A stretch of DNA of 64,000 nt, taken from Margaritifera margaritifera (taxonomy: Eukaryota > Mollusca > Bivalvia > Unionida > Margaritiferidae). The DNA is taken from contig JAQPZY010001665.1 in NCBI GenBank assembly GCA_029931535.1, forward strand, positions 4,275,501 through 4,339,500, read 5' to 3'. The first letter of the stretch is position 1. Each line of letters begins with the position of its first letter. Below the pieces are notes generated by a model. The model was not told where the DNA came from, searched no databases, and saw nothing but the letters and a program-made list of their open reading frames with translations. This document shows positions 61,670 to 64,000 of this stretch, one piece after another. Made by a program: the position numbers and the translations under genes.

Positions 61670-63465
61670 GAGATGAATTGCACAAAACACAGAAGAGTTC
61701 AAAAATAATAATATTAATAATAATAATAACCTCCTTTCTTTATCCAGGTTGACGACATATGTTTAGAAAAAGGTTTTTCCGTGGTTCTGAATGTAATTTT
61801 TTGCATGATAAATCCTCTTTACGTGCATCGTAATTCCTGTTTGAATGAATAATATGTATCAGAGCAAGAAAGAACGTTTTATTTTTCTACTCAGAAAATG
61901 TCAGTCCATTGTGCGACGGGATTCCATGTTTTCAAGTCAATACACAAACGATGCGGAAGAGCAGAGTCTTTGGTTTCGGGTGCGGCCCGGAAAAAAGGAT
62001 TAGTATAACAACACATAAGGTCATCAATGGCGCGCCAACTCCGATATTGATGCAGCATGCTTACGGTCACATTGATGCATCTCGTTCAAGAATGCTGCGC
62101 AACCATTGTTTTGAAAGAATATGGCGCACTGAAATTTAACTTTCCAAAAGATGGGCCAAAGATGGTCGTTCGCAGGTAAAGAATGGCTACATTTATCTTT
62201 ATTGTGATGCAATAAAGAACACAAAATCGGTAATCAGTTGATTTCTTTTGTGGGAAACTCAATCCTAAATATCTCTTCCCATCGTCTCATCTATTTGATT
62301 TTTTGTTGTTACAATTTTGCAACAGATTCAAGATTATTCTTGTATCTGAACCAGTCTTTTATCTGACCAATTATGGAGTTTTCTAAAGCGATAAAAGTCC
62401 GGACGGAATGTAAACAGTTGCTAGTCATGATATTGTGTTTTTAAGAAAACAAAGAACGTAGATTTTAGGCTGATTTAGAGTTCTTATGCCTTCCGTAATC
62501 AATTCACTGACAGATTATGTGAAGGAAATTTAAAATCAATTTGAATTTATATAATAAAATTGAGCATTATTTACAGCTTGACATATATTCTCTCTTGTAT
62601 ATTGAGGCAAAATTAAGTGTCCTTTTAGAAGTGCAAGGTATTCCTTGTCACCTTCGAGAAGCATCCAAAAATGAAAACCATGGCAAAAGTGGCTGACAGG
62701 AAGATAATTTAGATTCAGCAGGGTCTAATCTACCGGAATATATCACATTTATGTTTTGAACATCTAATACGATTGTGAGAATATACTAGACAAAACATCT
62801 TAGATCGGTATGCCGTCAGGAAAATTTATTGGTATTACAGTTATGTGGGCATAATGGCGGCCGCCATTTTTCCGGTTGGCTTCCCGATCTAAGATATTTG
62901 TGCATAGTACAATCTGGAATAGTATCAGATGAAACAAAATGTGTTGTATTTCGCAGCTTTGAACCTGCCGAACCTAAATTTTCTTCCTGTCGGCCACTGT
63001 TGGCAATATTTACTTTTCGTCTGATTCCCGCCGGCTCCGTCGGTGACTTCAAATACCTCTCTTCTATGATGTGATAGGTGCCAATAAAGGCTCATATTCT
63101 GCTGACCTTTAGAATAAGTGTTGCATTCCATGTTAGGGAGAGTTATCGTTAAAAATTTCTAAACCAAATTAAAATTTGGAAGTTGTAATTTTATTGGAGA
63201 CTCAAAAAAGTCTGAAATCTTGAATTTCAACAGATTGGTACTATGGTATGCCTGGCCATGACCATGTCAGTAATTATTCCTAATCATATTCTAAGTTTGG
63301 TGAAGACAAATGGTTTTAGAACGTTTGGAGGTTGTATGTAATTGAACAAAGGTGGTGTGTAGTTTTATGTGGAAGAAACATGTAGGAAAATGACAGAGTT
63401 TGCCACAGTTGTCACACCAAACCAGTAGCCGCATGATTGTTATTTTTGATTATTGACAGTATTTT
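61670..63465. other. Intergenic DNA, no gene confirmed
   Basis: An AAT run at 61707-61730. Frames at 61909-62139 (with FGFGCGPEKRISITTHK) and 62816-63131 show no recognisable domain. ATGGCGGCCGCCATTTTT at 62854 is a GC-rich palindrome. Nothing else seen. Confidence 0.45.
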
Positions 63466-63469
63466 TCGC

Positions 63470-64000
63470 ATGAGTTCTGATTGGTTGAATATATTACAAT
63501 CTTTATAATAGATCTGAAAATGAAACATGAGTTCTGATTAGTTGAATATATTCCTACCTTTATAATAGATCAGAAAATAAAGCTTGCGTTCTGATTGGTT
63601 ATAGATCTGAGAATGAAGCATGAGTTCTGATGGATTCAGCATCAGCATTTACAGCAGCAAAATTTGCTGTTAGAATCATTTACACCATTGTAACTTTATA
63701 ACTCTCCCTGCGATGTAGTGTCATGGAAAATTATATTTTCGACAGTTCTTTGCCAATTTTTTAAAACTATATTAGAATTTGATATAAAATTCTTTTTGTG
63801 GATGTGAAAACTCTATTATGAAATCTGTCGAAAATATTGTGTTGTGGGCAAAACTTTAACTGACGTTAAGAGCACCATCAACGCCGTCAACTACCCAAAT
63901 ACAAGACTGTTGCTCCCTACATGGGATGAACAACATGGACTAATTTTGAGTTTTTGGTTCTTGTTCCTGTTTATTTTGTTGTAGTTGTTTCTTTTTTATT
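63470..64000. repeat. Dispersed repeat, right copy (runs off the window)
   Basis: Three 57 bp units and then about 400 bp match 8395-8905 in the same orientation with few differences, up to the T-rich end (GTTTCTTTTTTATT). The repeat is cut by the window edge or ends close to it. Confidence 0.9.

Overview
The window looks like animal nuclear DNA, most likely from a mollusc and probably a bivalve. It is AT-rich and gene-poor, full of tandem arrays and microsatellites, and has intron-containing genes with GT-AG junctions. It also carries tRNA-derived SINEs, mariner and non-LTR relics, an invertebrate-type rhodopsin-family receptor and a secreted C-type lectin. The bivalve assignment is inference from repeat style and gene families; no sequence search was possible.

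Layout. 0-4.6 kb: three tandem arrays with 33, 48 and 45 bp units. 6.5-8.9 kb: a diverged ~170 bp array, then a 57 bp array leading into a repeat that recurs at the right end of the window (63.5-64 kb). 9.1-11.5 kb: a decayed non-LTR retrotransposon on the minus strand with a second partial copy of its endonuclease start. 13.1-14.4 kb: a dead mariner element with terminal inverted repeats. 17.5-18.9 kb: a single-exon GPCR on the minus strand whose frame is kept for 442 codons except for two in-frame stops. 20-31 kb: SINEs, tandem repeats, a truncated LINE reverse transcriptase and microsatellites.

31.9-38.3 kb is the most unusual part. It holds a broken protein-primed type B DNA polymerase of Polinton/adintovirus type, followed directly by a BIR (IAP) domain, both on the minus strand. 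A palindromic TATA box separates these from a plus-strand CCHC zinc-knuckle ORF. Two further minus-strand ORFs lie beyond, one of them an uninterrupted 149-codon frame with its own TATA box. Together they read as the remains of a large virus-like DNA transposon that carried an anti-apoptotic-type domain.

40.3-47.3 kb: a complete four-exon gene for a secreted single-domain C-type lectin of 158 residues. It was reconstructed from splice sites whose phases all agree. Its introns hold a SINE, GA microsatellites and a tandem repeat. This is the one gene in the window that looks fully intact. 49-55 kb: repeats and unrecognised minus-strand ORFs. 55.4-61.5 kb: an old AT-rich block of decayed coding sequence in both orientations, with frames kept over hundreds of bases despite stops. 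I could not identify it; a second large DNA element or endogenous virus-like relic is the best guess.

The genes do not form a pathway. The window is ordinary host sequence (lectin, receptor pseudogene) embedded in transposon and satellite debris.
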